Source of the DNA: CAZYMF01 sp964648215
Lineage (GTDB): Bacteria; Desulfobacterota; Binatia; HRBIN30; JACQVA1
DNA length: 58,702 nucleotides
NCBI GenBank assembly: GCA_964648215.1
Contig: CAZYMF010000008.1
Location: forward strand, 1 to 58,702
Direction: 5' to 3'
Shown here: positions 1 to 7,729 of the stretch, piece by piece
Numbering within the stretch: the first letter of the stretch is position 1
Layout: each line of letters opens with the position of its first letter
The notes under the pieces: model-generated
What the model saw: the letters and a program-made list of their open reading frames with translations, nothing else
The model's database searches: none
Told to the model about the DNA's origin: nothing
Position numbers and translations under genes: made by a program

Positions 1-162
1 CCACGAGCCGCACGCGGCGCACATCTCGCGCGGCACGTGGCGCCAGGTGCCGCAGGCGGTGCACCGCTGGAAGCGCAGCTGGTTCTGCTTGCACCAGCCG
101 TAGAACTCTTTCGCGAAGCCCTCCATCGCGGGCAGTGGCTTGGCATGAGCGGTCTCCGTCAT
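1..162 (-). CDS. Zn-ribbon/OB-fold (DUF35) protein, partial
   Basis: Only the first 54 codons are present; the gene runs off the left edge. It starts at an ATG (160-162), 16 bp after the stop of the upstream thiolase gene, so the two are probably co-transcribed. The N-terminus has an aromatic helix (EFYGWCKQNQLRFQRC) followed by CTACG and CAACGSW, giving two CxxC knuckles of a rubredoxin-like zinc ribbon. This is the DUF35 N-terminal signature; the OB-fold would lie beyond the edge. DUF35 proteins are obligate partners of SCP-x/Ltp-type thiolases and of Ltp2-type retro-aldolases. The neighbouring thiolase lacks the nucleophilic cysteine, so a partner role in C-C cleavage is a reasonable inference. 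Confidence 0.85.
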   Translation of the reverse strand, partial: MTETAHAKPLPAMEGFAKEFYGWCKQNQLRFQRCTACGTWRHVPREMCAACGSW

Positions 163-178
163 GTGTGAACCTCGGTAC

Positions 179-1339
179 CTATCGTCGCAGGATGGCAATG
201 CTGCCGTCGCCGAAGTCGCCCCAGCCGGTGACCACGCCGATCTCGGCGTCCTTCACCTGGCGTGATCCCGCGTCGCCGCGGAGCTGGCGCACCGCCTCGA
301 CGATGTGGTTGAGGCCGAGCACGTGCGCCTCGGAGAGCAGGCCCCCGTGGGTGTTCACGGGCAGCGCGCCGCCGAGCTCGATGCGCCCACCGTCGACGAA
401 GGCGCCGCCTTCGCCGCGCTTGCAGAAGCCGGCCTCCTCGATCTGCTGCAGCACCTCGAAGGTGAAGCAGTCGTAGATCTCGGCGAAGTCGACGTCGCCG
501 GGACCAATGCCCGCCATGGCGAACGCCTGCGGTGCCGCGACGGTCAGTCCGGTGCGGAAGATGTCTTTTCGGTTGGTGATCTCGTCGGCCGGATACGGCT
601 GGGCGGCAGCGACGCCCATGACGTGCACGGGGGCGTGCTTCAGGCCGCGTGCACGCTCGGTACTCGTGACGACGACGGCGGCGGCGCCGTCGGTCTCGAG
701 GCAGCAATCGAACAGCCGGTACGGGTCGGCGATCACGGGCGACTTCAAGTAGTCGTCGATCGTCAGCGGCCGGCCGCACATCACCGCATTCGGGTTGAGC
801 TGGGCGTGCTTTCGCATCGCGACCGCGATGGCACCGAGCTGCTCCTGCCTCGTGCCGAACTCGTGCATGTGGCGGCGCGCCATCAGCGCGTACCACTGCG
901 GCGGCGCCGTCAACCCGTGCGGCAGGTAGTAGTCGCGGGCTATCGCGCGGCCGGGCAGGGCGGAGGTGTCGGCGTTGACCGCCTGGCGGGTGCGGCTGCC
1001 CGAGTAGGCGTTCCAGCCGCCCATGATCAGCACGTGATCGGCCGCCCCGGTGCTCACCGCCATGGCCGCGGACTGCAGCGACGCCACCGGCGCCGCGCCG
1101 CCCATGTTGATCGTGGCGGCGTACCGTAGGTTCTCGATGCCGAGGTTGGCGGCGAACTCCTCCGCGGTGCCCAGACCCGGGAACGGCATCAGGCCGTCGA
1201 TTTGCCGGTTGCTGAGGCCGGCATCCTCGACGGCGCGCACGGCCGCTTGCAGCTGCAAGCCCAGCAAGCTCAGCCCCGAGCCCGCGCCGCGCGTGTACTT
1301 GGTCTCTCCGATCCCAACGATGCAGGCCTGATCTCTCAT
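179..1339 (-). CDS. SCP-x/Ltp-type thiolase-like protein lacking the nucleophilic Cys
   Basis: This is a 386-residue thiolase-superfamily protein beginning MRDQACIVGIGETKYTRG. An in-frame ATG 15 bp upstream gives a less family-like N-terminus and was not chosen. Family landmarks are NTHGGLLSEAHVLG near the C-terminus, EIYDCFTFEVL, and a glycine-rich loop near residues 78-86. Where active thiolases have the CASG cysteine, this loop reads NMGGAAPVAS. Loss of that Cys is typical of Ltp2-type proteins, which act as retro-aldolases with a DUF35 partner, and such a partner gene lies 16 bp downstream. The substrate is unknown; a CoA thioester with a beta-hydroxy group is the likely class. A second Cys-less homologue lies at 41272-42438. 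Confidence 0.8.
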   Translation of the reverse strand: MRDQACIVGIGETKYTRGAGSGLSLLGLQLQAAVRAVEDAGLSNRQIDGLMPFPGLGTAEEFAANLGIENLRYAATINMGGAAPVASLQSAAMAVSTGAADHVLIMGGWNAYSGSRTRQAVNADTSALPGRAIARDYYLPHGLTAPPQWYALMARRHMHEFGTRQEQLGAIAVAMRKHAQLNPNAVMCGRPLTIDDYLKSPVIADPYRLFDCCLETDGAAAVVVTSTERARGLKHAPVHVMGVAAAQPYPADEITNRKDIFRTGLTVAAPQAFAMAGIGPGDVDFAEIYDCFTFEVLQQIEEAGFCKRGEGGAFVDGGRIELGGALPVNTHGGLLSEAHVLGLNHIVEAVRQLRGDAGSRQVKDAEIGVVTGWGDFGDGSIAILRR

Positions 1340-1351
1340 GAAAGCACACCA

Positions 1352-1433
1352 CAACGGATTAAGCGGATTGAACGGATTTCAGACCCGTCCCCGCCGAAAT
1401 CCGCGTAATCCGTTTAATCCGTTCAATCCGTTG
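1352..1433. repeat. Imperfect inverted repeat built of ~9-bp units
   Basis: The left arm (1352-1380) starts CAACGGATTAAGCGG. The right arm (1396-1433) ends TTCAATCCGTTG. The arms are near-complementary around a GC-rich 15-bp loop and consist of variants of a 9-bp unit (ATCCGTTCA, ATCCGTTTA, ATCCGCGTA). The right arm carries one extra unit. The repeat fills the gap between the amidohydrolase stop and the thiolase start, so it could form a hairpin in the mRNA. It looks like a dispersed intergenic palindromic element. Confidence 0.7.
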
Positions 1434-1454
1434 TAATCCTTGTCCGTTCCCCCC

Positions 1455-2432
1455 TCACTTCACACGCTTGGTCGGCTTGATCTTGGCGAGCTTGGCGAGG
1501 TTGAGGCCGAGGATCTTGGCGCGCGTGGAGTCGGTGATCGCCGGATAGCCCCACTTCTCCTGCAGCTCCTCCGGCATTTGCAGGTTGCGGATGTAATCGA
1601 CCGCCTTGCCCATGTCGTCGAAGGCGAGATCCAGCCCCATGACGATCTTGTCGTCGGGCACCCACTGCAGCGCCTCGCCGATCATGTGGTAGCCGCGGTA
1701 CGGCGCGTGCGCGAACCAGCCGATGATGCCCGACAGGCTGAGGTAGAGGTTGCGGTGCTTGCCGGCCAGGCCCATCAGCTCTTCGTGGTACGGCCAGCCC
1801 ATGTGGTAGGCGATGATCTTCAGGTCGGGGAAGTCCAGGCACACGTCGTCGAGCAGGATGGGCAGCGTGTACTTGCTCGGCTGCGGGCAGACGTAGCTCA
1901 TCCCCGTGTGCACCGTGAGCGCGATGTCGAGCTCGCAGGCCTTCTCGTAGAACGGCCACAGCTGCCGGTCGTTCAGCGGCCCGTCCTCGGGCGCGTACAC
2001 CTTGCACAGCTTGGCGCCGCGCTGCTTGACCAGGTACTCGAGCTCCCAGATCGCGTTCTTCACGCCGCGGCGCAGGATCGGGCCGACGTTGCACTCCAGG
2101 TACATGCGGTTGGGGTACGGCTCGATCTCCTTGAGGATGAAGGCGTTGGTCGACATGCAGGTGGCGTAGCCGCTGACGTCCATCATCGACTCGCGCAGGG
2201 CGAAGCAGACGTCGACGCCGAACTTGTCCATGTACTTGATGAGATCGTGGGCGCGCGGCTCGGGCATCGCCGCGCCGCCCGCCAGGTCGCGGCCACCGGC
2301 CCACGAGCGCATCACGCCGTCGATGCTCTTCCACCAGCGCTCGAAGCCGGGGTAGTACGCCATCTCGTGCATGGACTCCGGGTTCATGAAGTGACACTCG
2401 GAAAGAGCGACGAAGTAGTCTTTCTTTGCCAC
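1455..2432 (-). CDS. Amidohydrolase-family (Amidohydro_2) protein
   Basis: This 325-residue protein starts at GTG (2430-2432) behind a strong AGGAGG, which decides the start. It has the metal-dependent TIM-barrel pattern of the amidohydrolase-2 group: LTVHTGMSY, IAYHMGWPYHEELMGLA, and a late acidic strand IVMGLDLAFDDMG. The family includes ACMSD-like decarboxylases and hydrolases of ring-cleavage products. The N-terminal HxH metal motif is not obvious (the start reads SECHFMNP), so the metal site may be atypical. It lies downstream of the Mo-hydroxylase genes and upstream of the thiolase/DUF35 pair, with an inverted repeat on each side. The substrate cannot be deduced; a role in decarboxylating or hydrolysing a catabolic intermediate is inferred. 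Confidence 0.75.
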   Translation of the reverse strand: MAKKDYFVALSECHFMNPESMHEMAYYPGFERWWKSIDGVMRSWAGGRDLAGGAAMPEPRAHDLIKYMDKFGVDVCFALRESMMDVSGYATCMSTNAFILKEIEPYPNRMYLECNVGPILRRGVKNAIWELEYLVKQRGAKLCKVYAPEDGPLNDRQLWPFYEKACELDIALTVHTGMSYVCPQPSKYTLPILLDDVCLDFPDLKIIAYHMGWPYHEELMGLAGKHRNLYLSLSGIIGWFAHAPYRGYHMIGEALQWVPDDKIVMGLDLAFDDMGKAVDYIRNLQMPEELQEKWGYPAITDSTRAKILGLNLAKLAKIKPTKRVK

Positions 2433-2452
2433 GGTTCCTCCTCTCGAAGTGG

Positions 2453-2499
2453 AAAGCTGAAAGCCAAAAGTGAAAAGCCAGAGCCGGGCTTTCAGCTTT
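2453..2499. repeat. Inverted repeat, possible attenuator
   Basis: AAAGCTGAAAGCC (2453-2465) is perfectly complementary to GGCTTTCAGCTTT (2487-2499). Secondary matches occur between the AAAGTGAAAAG stretch and the CTTTTCGCTTT stretch outside the stem. The repeat starts 7 bp beyond the stop of the Mo-hydroxylase large subunit and ends about 20 bp before the amidohydrolase start. It could act as a partial terminator or mRNA-stabilising hairpin, or be a dispersed repeat. Confidence 0.65.
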
Positions 2500-2505
2500 G
2501 AGCTG

Positions 2506-4920
2506 TCAACTTTTCGCTTTCTTTTGTATCAGCCGCCACAGTCGATGTGGGCTGGCCGGGACCTCGAGGGCGCGAACGCCCAGCGGCTGCAACGCGTCGT
2601 TGATGGCGCACAGCATCGCCGCCGGCGTGGTGTGCATCGCGCCCTCGCCGACGCCCTTCGCGCCCAACGGCGTGAACGGCGACGGCGTACACAGCGCCGC
2701 CTTCTCGGTCATCGGCACCTCGTTGATCGTCGGCAGGAGGTAGTCCATGAACGTCGAGGTCAGCAGCTGCCCGTCCTCGTCGTACACGTACTCTTCGAGC
2801 AACGCCGCGCCGACGCCCTGGGCGACGCCGCCCTGGGTCATTCCCTCCACGTTCGCCGGGTTCAGCCGCGTGCCGCAATCGTCGGCGATGTAGTACTTCA
2901 GGATCTGCACCTGCCCGGTCTCGGCGTCGACTTCGACGAGCACCAGATGACACGCGTTGGCCGCCGTCAGGTAGCTCTTGGCGCGCCCCTGCTCGTCCGC
3001 CGGGGTGCGACCCGGGGCCGTCCACACGTAGGTCGCCTCCGGGTTCGGATCCATGCCCGGCGGCAAGAGGTCGCTGCGCGCCAACATCGCGCCCGCCACC
3101 TGAGCGATGGGCATCGAGGCTTGCGGCACGCCCTTGATGCCGACCTTGCCGTCGCGCAGCTCGACGTTCTGCGGATCGCTCTGCAGCAGGCGCGCCGCCA
3201 CCGCGACCAGCTTCTCCTTGACCCGCTCGGCGGCGCCGAGCACGGCCCCGGTGATGGCGACCCCGAGGCGACTACCGCCCGGCCCGAAGTGCGGCGGTGC
3301 CGAGAGGCTGTCCTGGTAGACGACACGCACGTCGGCCAGCTCGACGCCGAAGTAGTCGGCGAGCACCTGGGTGATGACGGTGTACTGCCCCTGTCCTTCG
3401 AGCGAGAAGCCGATCTTGGCGACGATCTTGCCCAGGATGTCGATGCCGACGGTCGCCCCTTCGGGCACGCCGGTCTGTTGCATCCCGACAATGGCGTAGG
3501 CGTTCCAGTCGAACACGCCGGGCTCGATGGTGTTGACGAGGCCGATGCCGAGCAGCCGCCCCTGCTGGCGCGCCTGTGCCTGCTCGGCGCGCAGCTGCTG
3601 GTAGTTGGCCATCCGCAGGACCGTGTCGAGGGCGGCCTCGTAGTTGCCGCTGTCGTACTCGTTGCCGCTGGCGATGGTGTACGGGAACGCGTCGGGCGGG
3701 ATGTAGTTCTTGCGGCGGATGTCCGCCGGATCCATGCCCAGCCCGCGCGCCGCGATATCCATCAATTGCTCGAGGACCAAGTTGTGCGGCGGCGGCCCCA
3801 TGCCGCGGTACGGGCTTCCGGGCAGCTTGTTCGTGGCGACGATGGTCAGGTCGTACTGCGCCACGGGGATGGCGTAACAGCCGGTGAAGGCGGTCAACGG
3901 CTTGGCTGCGCTCACGGCGCCGAAGCCCTCCGCGGTCGCGCCGAGATCATCGAGCAGCTTGACCTTGAAGCCGAGCACCGTGCCGTCGCGCTTGCACGCC
4001 AGCGATGCCTCGTAGTGCCGGTCCCACGACTGGCCGGCGCCGCCGGCGAGGTACTCCATACGATCTTCGATCCACTTCACCGGGCGGCCGCCGGCCTTGC
4101 GCGACAGCAGCACGGTGATCACCGTCCCGCGCATCCCGCCCTTGCCGCCGAAGCTGCCGCCGTGCGGTTGGCTGATCATGCGGATCTTGTGAGAGGGCAG
4201 CCCCAACGCCGCCGCGGCGCCGAGGCCCATGTGATACTGCGATTGAAAGCTGCCGCGGCAGGTCGCGCTGGCTTCGGCGGCGTCCCACTGACTGATGACG
4301 CCGAAGGTCTCCAGCGGATTGGCGCCCAGCCGATTCCAGCGGAACTTCTCGGTGAAGACCTGTTCCGCGGCGCCGAACGCCGCATCGACGTCACCCCAGG
4401 TGAACACGCGCTGCAGCATCACGTTGCCGCCGTGCTCCTCGAAGATCAGCGGGCTGTCGGGTGCCGCAGCGGTGGTCGCATCCACCACCGCCGGCAGCGG
4501 CTCGTAGTCGACGTCGATCAGCTCGATCGCGTCCTCGGCGAGGTAGCGGCTGGTGGCCGCGACCGCCGCCACCGGCTCGCCGACGTAGCGTACCTTGTCG
4601 GTGGCCAGACAGTACGTGCCCCAGTTCTCCGGAACCGTGGTGATGCGTTGGCTCCACCGTTTGGCGTCTTCGCCGGTGACGACGGCGACGACACCGGGCA
4701 GCTTCTCCGCCTCGCTCACGGCGATCGACCGGATGCGTGCGTGCGCGTGCGGGCTGCGCAGGATGGCGCAGTGCAGCATGCCGGGGAGCGTGACGTTGTC
4801 GACGAACTCCGTCCGCCCGGTGAGCAGCTGCGGGTCCTCGACCCGGTTGACTGCCTTGCCGACAAAGCGCGGTGCGTCGGTTGGGAGATCCGTTACTGAC
4901 TTGGGGATATCGACGGCCAT
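2506..4920 (-). CDS. Xanthine dehydrogenase-family molybdopterin-binding (large) subunit
   Basis: This 804-residue protein binds the molybdopterin-cytosine-dinucleotide cofactor of a molybdenum hydroxylase, a group that inserts water-derived oxygen at an activated carbon. The N-terminal a/b hammerhead domain contains VRYVGEPVAAVAA. Cofactor loops follow: QPHGGSFGGKGG, SPYRGMGPP, GQGQYT and, near the C-terminus, LGAKGVGEGAMH with the conserved catalytic Glu. The active-site loop PYRGMG lacks the Cys of form I CO dehydrogenase (AYRCSFR), so CO oxidation is unlikely. Subunit order M-S-L matches cox operons. Maturation genes (XdhC, MocA, CoxG) lie about 9 kb upstream on the same strand. The substrate is unknown; a cyclic or aromatic CoA ester or aldehyde is possible. 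Confidence 0.92.
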   Translation of the reverse strand: MAVDIPKSVTDLPTDAPRFVGKAVNRVEDPQLLTGRTEFVDNVTLPGMLHCAILRSPHAHARIRSIAVSEAEKLPGVVAVVTGEDAKRWSQRITTVPENWGTYCLATDKVRYVGEPVAAVAATSRYLAEDAIELIDVDYEPLPAVVDATTAAAPDSPLIFEEHGGNVMLQRVFTWGDVDAAFGAAEQVFTEKFRWNRLGANPLETFGVISQWDAAEASATCRGSFQSQYHMGLGAAAALGLPSHKIRMISQPHGGSFGGKGGMRGTVITVLLSRKAGGRPVKWIEDRMEYLAGGAGQSWDRHYEASLACKRDGTVLGFKVKLLDDLGATAEGFGAVSAAKPLTAFTGCYAIPVAQYDLTIVATNKLPGSPYRGMGPPPHNLVLEQLMDIAARGLGMDPADIRRKNYIPPDAFPYTIASGNEYDSGNYEAALDTVLRMANYQQLRAEQAQARQQGRLLGIGLVNTIEPGVFDWNAYAIVGMQQTGVPEGATVGIDILGKIVAKIGFSLEGQGQYTVITQVLADYFGVELADVRVVYQDSLSAPPHFGPGGSRLGVAITGAVLGAAERVKEKLVAVAARLLQSDPQNVELRDGKVGIKGVPQASMPIAQVAGAMLARSDLLPPGMDPNPEATYVWTAPGRTPADEQGRAKSYLTAANACHLVLVEVDAETGQVQILKYYIADDCGTRLNPANVEGMTQGGVAQGVGAALLEEYVYDEDGQLLTSTFMDYLLPTINEVPMTEKAALCTPSPFTPLGAKGVGEGAMHTTPAAMLCAINDALQPLGVRALEVPASPHRLWRLIQKKAKS

Positions 4921-4937
4921 GAGCTACCTCTGTGCCC

Positions 4938-5462
4938 TCACCCCGGCCCTCTCCCAGAGGGAGAGGGAGAAGAGGTGTCTGCGGCGGAAGCGTTCATCTT
5001 CTGCGCGGCGAGGCGGACGGACTTCATGATGGCCTGGTAGCCGGTGCAGCGGCAGATGTGACCGCCGAGCGTCTCCTTGATCTCCTCGTCGGTCGGGTTC
5101 GGATTGCGCTGCAGCAGCTCGTACACCGACAGCAAGAAGCCCGGGGTGCAAAAGCCGCATTGCAGCCCGTGCTCTTCCAGGAACGCCTGCTGGATGGGAT
5201 GGAGCTGGCCATCGTGCGCCAGCGCTTCGACCGTCATCAGCTCGGCGCCGTCCGCCTGCACCGCCAGCATGATGCACGAGCGGACCGCCTTGCCGTTCCA
5301 CAGCACCGTGCAGGCGCCGCAGACGCCGTGCTCGCAACCGACGTGCGTGCCGGTCAGCGCGAGCTCGCCGCGCAGCAGATCGACCAGCGTGGTGCGCGGC
5401 TCGACGACCGCCTCGCACGGTTGCCCGTTTACCGTCATACGAATGCGTCGTGGGGTGGCCAT
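4938..5462 (-). CDS. Mo-hydroxylase [2Fe-2S] small subunit
   Basis: The 174-residue iron-sulfur subunit carries electrons between the Mo centre and the FAD subunit. It has the plant-ferredoxin-type cluster motif GCEHGVCGACTVLW...SC and the second, helical cluster motif CGFCTPG...CRCTGY. The chosen ATG (MATPRRIRM) has AAGGAG nine bases upstream; a GTG 24 bp earlier overlaps the medium-subunit stop but looks less likely. The last residues (SSPSPSGRGPG) are encoded by one arm of an intergenic CCCTCTCCC/GGGAGAGGG palindrome. The repeat has therefore extended or replaced the natural C-terminus. The spacing to the large subunit is 17 bp. Confidence 0.93.
   Translation of the reverse strand: MATPRRIRMTVNGQPCEAVVEPRTTLVDLLRGELALTGTHVGCEHGVCGACTVLWNGKAVRSCIMLAVQADGAELMTVEALAHDGQLHPIQQAFLEEHGLQCGFCTPGFLLSVYELLQRNPNPTDEEIKETLGGHICRCTGYQAIMKSVRLAAQKMNASAADTSSPSPSGRGPG
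4947..4967. repeat. CCCTCTCCC/GGGAGAGGG palindromic repeat, copy 1
   Basis: Two perfectly complementary 9-bp arms are separated by 3 bp. The same arms recur at 25447-25467. This copy lies inside the 3' end of the small-subunit gene; the other is intergenic. Confidence 0.8.
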
Positions 5463-5482
5463 GCTGAGCGTATCTCCTTCGA

Positions 5483-6355
5483 TCACGCCGCTGCCCGGCT
5501 CGCGGCCTCGGTGAGCGCACGTCGGGTCAGGACGCGGGCGAGATCGCGGCGATACTCCGCCGAGGCGTGCACGTCCGACAATGGCTCTTCGATTTCCTCG
5601 CTGGCCGTCCGTCCGGCTTGCTCGAGCAGGGACGGCTCGATCTTCTTCCCGGCGAGCGCCTGCTCCGCGCGGTGGGCGCGCGTCGGCGTGGCGCCGACGC
5701 CGAAGAGAACGAGCTGCGCCGCCGAACAGCGTCCGCCGCTGTCCAAGCTGAGCCGGGCGATGACGCCGGTGAGGGCGAAGTCACCGTGACGGCGCGCCAG
5801 CTCGACGAACGACCAACCGGTGCGCGGCGGAAGCTCGGGGAAGCGCACCTCGGTGAGGACCTCGGTCGGCTGCAGGGCGGTGGTCAGATAGGTGACGAAG
5901 AAATCCGCCGCCTTGATACGCCGCTCGCCGGCGGGGCCGACGGCGCGCAGCTCGGCGTCGAGCGCCAACGCGACGGCGGGCAGCTCGGCCGCGGGGTCGG
6001 CGTGCGCCAGCGAGCCGCCCACCGTACCCTGGTTGCGGTTCTGCGGATGCGCGATGTTCCGGATCGCCGTGTGCAGCAGCGGGAAGCGACGCTGCACCAG
6101 CTCCGAATGCTCGACCGAGCGCTGGCGGGTCATGGCCCCGACGGCCAGGCAGCCGTCGACCTCGCGGATGAAGTCCAGGCCGTCGACCCGGGCGACGTCG
6201 ACCAGCAATCCCGGCCGCGCCAACCGCATGTTGAGCAGGGGCATCAGGCTCTGGCCGCCCGCCAGGATCTTGGCGTCGCCCTCGTGTTGCTCGAGCAACC
6301 CCACCGCCTCGTCGACGCTCTTCGGGGCGGCGTACTCGAAGGATGGAGGCTTCAT
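5483..6355 (-). CDS. Mo-hydroxylase FAD-binding medium subunit
   Basis: This 290-residue flavin subunit passes electrons from the Fe-S protein to an acceptor. It shows the two FAD loops of the family, LAGGQSLMPLLNMRLARP (residues ~31-48) and NQGTVGGSLAHADPAAELP (~110-130), followed by the CO-dehydrogenase-medium C-terminal domain. The ATG overlaps the stop of the upstream crotonase gene (ATGA), and the small-subunit gene begins 21 bp past its stop, so translation is coupled. It is typical of CoxM/CutM length. No CO-specific features are seen. Confidence 0.93.
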   Translation of the reverse strand: MKPPSFEYAAPKSVDEAVGLLEQHEGDAKILAGGQSLMPLLNMRLARPGLLVDVARVDGLDFIREVDGCLAVGAMTRQRSVEHSELVQRRFPLLHTAIRNIAHPQNRNQGTVGGSLAHADPAAELPAVALALDAELRAVGPAGERRIKAADFFVTYLTTALQPTEVLTEVRFPELPPRTGWSFVELARRHGDFALTGVIARLSLDSGGRCSAAQLVLFGVGATPTRAHRAEQALAGKKIEPSLLEQAGRTASEEIEEPLSDVHASAEYRRDLARVLTRRALTEAASRAAA

Positions 6356-7266
6356 CGTCGCTTCTTGCCCTTGGGTTGCGCGCCTCGCTTCTTGGCGCGG
6401 GCGCGACTTCGCGGCGGCGGGGGATCCGTTTGCGCCTGCTCTCGGCGCAGCCGCCAGAACTGCGGGCGGCGTTTCTCCATGAACGCCATCGTCCCTTCCT
6501 TGCCTTCGGGACTATCGAACCAATCCGAGTAGAGCCGGCTGGATATGATCCCCATGTTGGGGAAGGTGTCCATCTCCTGGTCGAACGTCGCCTTGAGGAT
6601 CTCCAGGCAGCCCGGGCTCAGGGCCAGCATCTCGGCGCACCACTTGTCGACCTCGTCTTCCAGGCGTTCCAGGGGAACGACCTTGTTCACCAGGCCCATC
6701 TCGTACGCCTCGTGCGCCGTGTAGCGGCGGCAGAGCATCCACATCTCGCGCGCCCGCTTGGCGCCGATGACCCGCGTCAGGTAGGGCACGAAGAAGCCGT
6801 CGGCGGGGCTCGACACCCGCGGCCCGGCCTGGCCGAAGATCGCGTTGTCGGCGGCGATGGTGAAGTCGCAGCAGTAGGCCATGTGGTTGGAGCCGGCGAT
6901 GCAGTAGCCCTGAACGGCGGCGATGATCGGCTTGCGCGACATGCGCAGCAGGCGATTCATCGGATAGCGCCAGTAGAACGCCTCGCGCAGGCCCCATTGC
7001 TCCCACTCGACGTCGCCGCCGGTGCCGAAGTGCTTGCCGACGCCGGCGAGCACGAGCACGCCGATCGACGGGTCGTGATTGGCGTCGTAGAAGGCGCGAA
7101 ACATCTCGTCGGTGCTGTGGTTGGTCAGCGCGTTGTACTTGTCCGGCCGATTGACGGCGATCCGCGCCACGCCGCCTTCGAGCTCGGTGTGGTGCTTCTT
7201 CTCGTAGATGACGTCGGTGAAATCGAGACCGGCGCCACCGACCCGTTCCCAGCTTGTCCAGCTCAT
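6352..7266 (-). CDS. Crotonase-family enzyme, BadI/MenB-like
   Basis: This is a 304-residue enoyl-CoA hydratase-superfamily protein. The CoA and oxyanion-hole regions are KYNALTNHS, GKHFGTGGDVEW and QGYCIAGSNHMAY. IFGQAGPRVSSPADG and the C-terminal SDWFDSPEGKEGTMAFMEKR resemble BadI (2-ketocyclohexanecarboxyl-CoA hydrolase) and MenB. These catalyse ring-opening or ring-closing reactions rather than simple hydration. Ring-opening crotonases also act in steroid C/D-ring degradation (EchA20 type). A basic tail (RSRARAKKRGAQPKGKKRR) follows the domain. The gene sits directly upstream of and overlaps the Mo-hydroxylase medium subunit, so a shared pathway is likely. Confidence 0.85.
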   Translation of the reverse strand: MSWTSWERVGGAGLDFTDVIYEKKHHTELEGGVARIAVNRPDKYNALTNHSTDEMFRAFYDANHDPSIGVLVLAGVGKHFGTGGDVEWEQWGLREAFYWRYPMNRLLRMSRKPIIAAVQGYCIAGSNHMAYCCDFTIAADNAIFGQAGPRVSSPADGFFVPYLTRVIGAKRAREMWMLCRRYTAHEAYEMGLVNKVVPLERLEDEVDKWCAEMLALSPGCLEILKATFDQEMDTFPNMGIISSRLYSDWFDSPEGKEGTMAFMEKRRPQFWRLRREQAQTDPPPPRSRARAKKRGAQPKGKKRR

Positions 7267-7281
7267 ACGTGCCGCCCTCGC

Positions 7282-7707
7282 CTACAGAGTGCCCACGACG
7301 CGTTTGGCGCCGTCGAGCAGATGGAACAGCCCGGCCGTGTCCAACGGCTGGAGACCCGCAGGCGGGGTCTCCAGCCCGAGGAGCGACGACCACGTGGGGC
7401 AGGCATACAGGCGAACGCCGGCCTCCCGCGCGGCTGCGATGATACCCTTGGCGTCGAGCTGACGCCCTTCGCCGCGGCCCAGCAACGGCAGGCCCGCCGC
7501 CGCGCCGCGGTCGGCGATGGTGAGACGCATCTCCTGGCCGGAAAGCTCCCGCGGCCAGTCGAACGACCCGCGTGCCGTGGCGGCAAGAGCTTCCTGGGTG
7601 AAGAGCACGCCCGCCTCGCGTCCGGCCTTTCGCGCCGCCATAGCCGTGAGCAGCGTGCCGGTCAGCGAGCTCGCCAGCGCATCGCGTAGAATAAAAAGAA
7701 GATCCAT
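7282..7707 (-). CDS. DsrE-family-like protein
   Basis: This 141-residue soluble protein starts at an ATG preceded by GAGGGG; the longer open frame upstream is not protein-like. The pattern MDLLFILRDALASSLTGTLL (beta-strand then long helix), AREAGVRLYACPTWSSLLGL and DTAGLFHLLDGAKRVVGTL fits the DsrE/DsrF-like alpha/beta fold, including a Cys (ACPTW) near the usual cysteine position. Family members act in sulfur relay or as small accessory proteins of redox enzymes. Here it lies 15 bp before the crotonase and could assist the Mo-hydroxylase (inference only). Confidence 0.6.
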   Translation of the reverse strand: MDLLFILRDALASSLTGTLLTAMAARKAGREAGVLFTQEALAATARGSFDWPRELSGQEMRLTIADRGAAAGLPLLGRGEGRQLDAKGIIAAAREAGVRLYACPTWSSLLGLETPPAGLQPLDTAGLFHLLDGAKRVVGTL

Positions 7708-7729
7708 ACCCCTCGCTCCACTCAGGCGC

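Noticed and set aside
2470..4899. 809-codon plus-strand open frame opposite the Mo-hydroxylase large subunit
   Set aside because: Antisense shadow; the minus strand encodes a complete, motif-bearing molybdopterin subunit.
2506..6355. Aerobic CO dehydrogenase (coxMSL)
   Set aside because: Subunit order fits, but the large-subunit loop is PYRGMG without the CODH Cys, so only a general Mo-hydroxylase is called.
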